Assembly: GCA_000444245.1 (NCBI GenBank)
Contig: ATSW01046336.1
Span: 1 to 20,185 of the forward strand
DNA: 20,185 nt
Direction of reading: 5' to 3'
From: Botryllus schlosseri
Lineage: Eukaryota > Chordata > Ascidiacea > Stolidobranchia > Styelidae
The notes beneath the pieces are model-generated. The model did not search any database. It was not told where the DNA came from and saw only the letters and a program-made list of their open reading frames with translations. The stretch's first letter is position 1. Each line of letters begins with the position of its first letter. A program made the position numbers and the translations under genes. Of this stretch, positions 18,130 to 20,185 are shown piece after piece.

Positions 18130-18678
18130 TAGTGGTCGGCCGATATTGATTTTTACAGGCCTATACCGATATATCGGCTCACTCACAAGGCCGATAACGA
18201 TATCATAAGCCGATATTAACATGAAAGGAGCAGAGAACAATTTTACCAAAAATATTTTAAATTAGGCAAGATGGCACTTGTTCATGCCACAGAATGCTGA
18301 AAAACAAACGAGAAAACTGAAATTGAATAAAATTATTGCTTCATTCTGCACATTCGATGAAATTTGCGATAACCCAAAAAGCAAAATGTGATACAGAATT
18401 GCAGATCAGTCCAGAAAAGGTAGATTGTAATGCAGGAAGCATAGTTTCTCTGCATGCTCACCCAGTTAAACTCGTACTGCAAGGGTAAATATGTCATATA
18501 TCGCCGTTTGCGTCGTCGATTTCTTGAGATTGAGAACATGGAGCATTGAATTTTTTGAATTTTTTTAAATATAAGATATCTGCCGCGATGTCAGCCTTCA
18601 TAGGCCGATATCGATAATCGGGAATGCTCTAAATATCGGCCTCGATTATCGGCCATGTCGATTATCGGTCGCCCTCTA
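18130..18678 (+). mobile_element. Non-autonomous hAT, family H6, perfect TSD
   Basis: A 549-bp element with ends TAGTGGTCGGCCGATATTG and, read inward from the right, TAGAGGGCGACCGATAATCG. It is flanked by a perfect 8-bp target duplication, GCGTAGAC at 18122-18129 and 18679-18686, making it the youngest-looking insertion here. Both subterminal zones carry clusters of GGCCGATA-type motifs (near 18138, 18188, 18208, 18601, 18634, 18646 and 18661), which are candidate transposase binding sites. The interior is AT-rich without a transposase frame. It sits immediately before R1 copy F. Confidence 0.93.
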
Positions 18679-18686
18679 GCGTAGAC

Positions 18687-19020
18687 TAGTCAATCACCAA
18701 ATTGAAATAGAATTATAATTATAACAACGCATACTACGCATAAACAGAGTTAAAATCCGAATATTATAGAAATAAGGCACAATTCAAGTTCATTTCATAT
18801 CAAATAAAAGTTCATTCTCATAAACACGAGAATGACAAATGTCTGTACACCAAGCTTGGCTCGTTTCGCGTTGTACAGTTCCCAAGTAACATTTTCAGGA
18901 AAAACCAAAAATTAGGTTGGAATCGAACTAAGAGCCCAGAAACATTCCAAAAATTAGATTAGAATTTGATTACCGCAGTAATTAGGGAAGTAGAGTTATC
19001 AAGAATCTTCCAGTTGCCCA
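18687..19020 (-). repeat. Dispersed repeat R1, copy F
   Basis: The best-structured copy of R1, inverted. Minus-strand core (18900-18811): CCTGAAAATGTTACTTGGGA, ACTGTACAACGCGAAACGAG, CCAAGCTTGG, TGTACAGACATTTGTCATTC. On the plus strand CATTCTC (18813-18819) pairs exactly with GAGAATG (18828-18834), CTGTAC (18843) pairs with GTACAG (18873), and CCAAGCTTGG (18850-18859) is a perfect palindrome, so the core can fold into several stems. AT-rich arms lie on both sides; the plus-strand AGTTGCCCAAATCTG closes it on the right. Confidence 0.8.
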
Positions 19021-19022
19021 AA

Positions 19023-19610
19023 TCTGTGACTACAGTCTGCACATACGTGGATGACTCTTTCAATCGATCGTACATTCCCTTTTCGCAGACGGAATAGAAT
19101 GAGTCTGCGGCGCTTTAATGATGCCCCTATTTTTTGCCACGTATCAACATATTGACAAGTTTAATTTGCACTTGCAATATATGCGATACTGGAAATGAAG
19201 CGTGTATGTGACGATTTAATAAGTACAAATGATTGAATCTGTTGGACTAATCATTGGCAATCGATCGAGAGACCTTCCCACTGGCATCCATGCGTATAGT
19301 TTAGATATCATCATCGTCTCTTAACTATAGGTTATTTTGGGTGTAAAGTGAAGATTGCGGTGGGTGCACTAAAGTGTAATCGATACGGTGCTACTACTAG
19401 GTAAAGTACGGTGAAATTCAACGTGTTTGCTACCAGGATCTTGCTCGTACCGTATTAGCACTGAATTTAGAAATATCGTACTTTTCCATACGGTTCTGCA
19501 AATCTATCGTACAGACACTTTGTTCTGCTACCATAGCCTGCAATAAACAGTTGGGTCTCTAAACGTTTGCCGGAATGAAGTGGGACATCAATAGTTCGTT
19601 TCACGGCCAC
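19023..19610. other. No gene recognised
   Basis: Nothing identifiable: no open frame over 60 codons, no repeat match in the window. Confidence 0.5.
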
Positions 19611-19613
19611 GCG

Positions 19614-19634
19614 TTAATGCGGATAACGCATTAA
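19614..19634. repeat. Short perfect inverted repeat
   Basis: TTAATGCG and CGCATTAA around a 5-base spacer GATAA. Confidence 0.7.
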
Positions 19635-19713
19635 AATACTGTACTGTTGAGCAATAGGTGAATTGCAACAGCGCTATACTGCAGTAGTTGGCGCCAATCG
19701 CATATAACGCACG

Positions 19714-19747
19714 AAAGTTGCAACTTTGGGATATGTACTGTACAGTA
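19714..19747. repeat. Pair of perfect palindromes
   Basis: AAAGTTGCAACTTT (19714-19727) and TACTGTACAGTA (19736-19747) are perfect palindromes 8 bp apart. A CCAAT at 19694 and ATATAA at 19702 lie just upstream, which could be promoter-like, but no transcript evidence can be read from the sequence. Confidence 0.6.
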
Positions 19748-20185
19748 TTTCGACACCAAACCATTCCATTATTATATTACTACAGTGTATTACTAGTACA
19801 CACATATAGGATTCAAATAGTGCAGAAATTGTTCAAATACAGTACTAAGCCACGCAGAAAAGGCAGATGCGGTGTTATCTGTACCATTCTGATCTACAAC
19901 ATGGACGCAACTGTATCAAAATTGTAGCGAATATGAACCTGGCACGGTCTTGTATGAGATCATTGTCGATGGGTACTGCACGGATTGTCTTTGTTTAACC
20001 GTAATCATTCATCCTATGTTAAAACGAACGAAGTGCTGTTTATTGTGTCAGAATCCCACGATAGCAATTGCGAATCTGTGCCCTAATCAAGCGAATAATA
20101 GACCGAATCAGCGGAAGTTCTTTACTTGCAATATTCACGTTTATCACGTTATCGAAAATTTTAGTCTAATAAAGCGGCTGAGTCG
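19748..20185. other. No gene recognised
   Basis: A 79-codon frame at 19688-19927 begins at TTG, crosses the palindromes and is not recognisable. Nothing else was seen to the end of the window. Confidence 0.45.

Noticed and set aside
18919-18929. B-box-like AGTTCGATTCC on the minus strand
   Set aside because: No A box upstream, and it lies inside R1 copy F without being shared by the other R1 copies.

Overview
The window reads as non-coding, repeat-rich DNA from an animal (eukaryotic) nuclear genome. It is AT-rich and holds no gene that I can name, no operon-like packing and no long open frame. It does hold several non-autonomous hAT-type DNA transposons with 8-bp target duplications, a tRNA-derived SINE, fold-back elements and minisatellites built on a roughly 42-bp period. 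I cannot name the species. A marine invertebrate, possibly a tunicate or other invertebrate deuterostome, is only a guess from the mix of compact hATs, a tRNA-SINE and short AT-rich repeats.

Layout. Positions 1-2750 hold two copies (A, B) of a dispersed repeat here called R1, and one copy of a repeat called R5. Positions 2752-3290 are a minisatellite (R2) whose units step by 36 or 42 bp. A more GC-rich 250-bp open frame follows at 3425-3670. Positions 4263-4535 are a hAT MITE. Positions 4795-5170 hold a minus-strand SINE with visible pol III A and B boxes. Positions 5310-5835 hold fragments of R2, R5 and a repeat called R4. Positions 6741-8766 hold three hAT elements and R1 copy C. Around 9000 lies an R4 copy, and 10031-10250 is an R2 array on the opposite strand. 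Positions 10930-11999 are a hAT split by a second hAT (11102-11803), which carries a coding-looking segment. Positions 12572-12941 are a cluster of inverted repeats. Positions 13456-14005 and 17698-18065 are two copies of a long-armed fold-back element. Positions 14326-15263 hold an R4 copy and R1 copy D. Positions 16230-16900 hold a 42-bp AT-rich minisatellite (R3) fused to R1 copy E. Positions 18130-18678 are a hAT with a perfect target duplication, followed by R1 copy F. The last 1.1 kb has palindromes but nothing identifiable.

The strongest signals are two. First, R1, R2 and R3 appear to be one superfamily of modular repeats: a hexamer-like block joined to a constant block, with the same 42-bp frame at every locus. 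Second, the five resolved hAT target duplications all carry TA at positions 4-5, the pattern known for the Buster branch of hATs. No retroviral, LTR or other capsid-bearing element was recognised. The open frames present are of the number and size expected by chance in AT-rich DNA, so the coding calls are deliberately weak.
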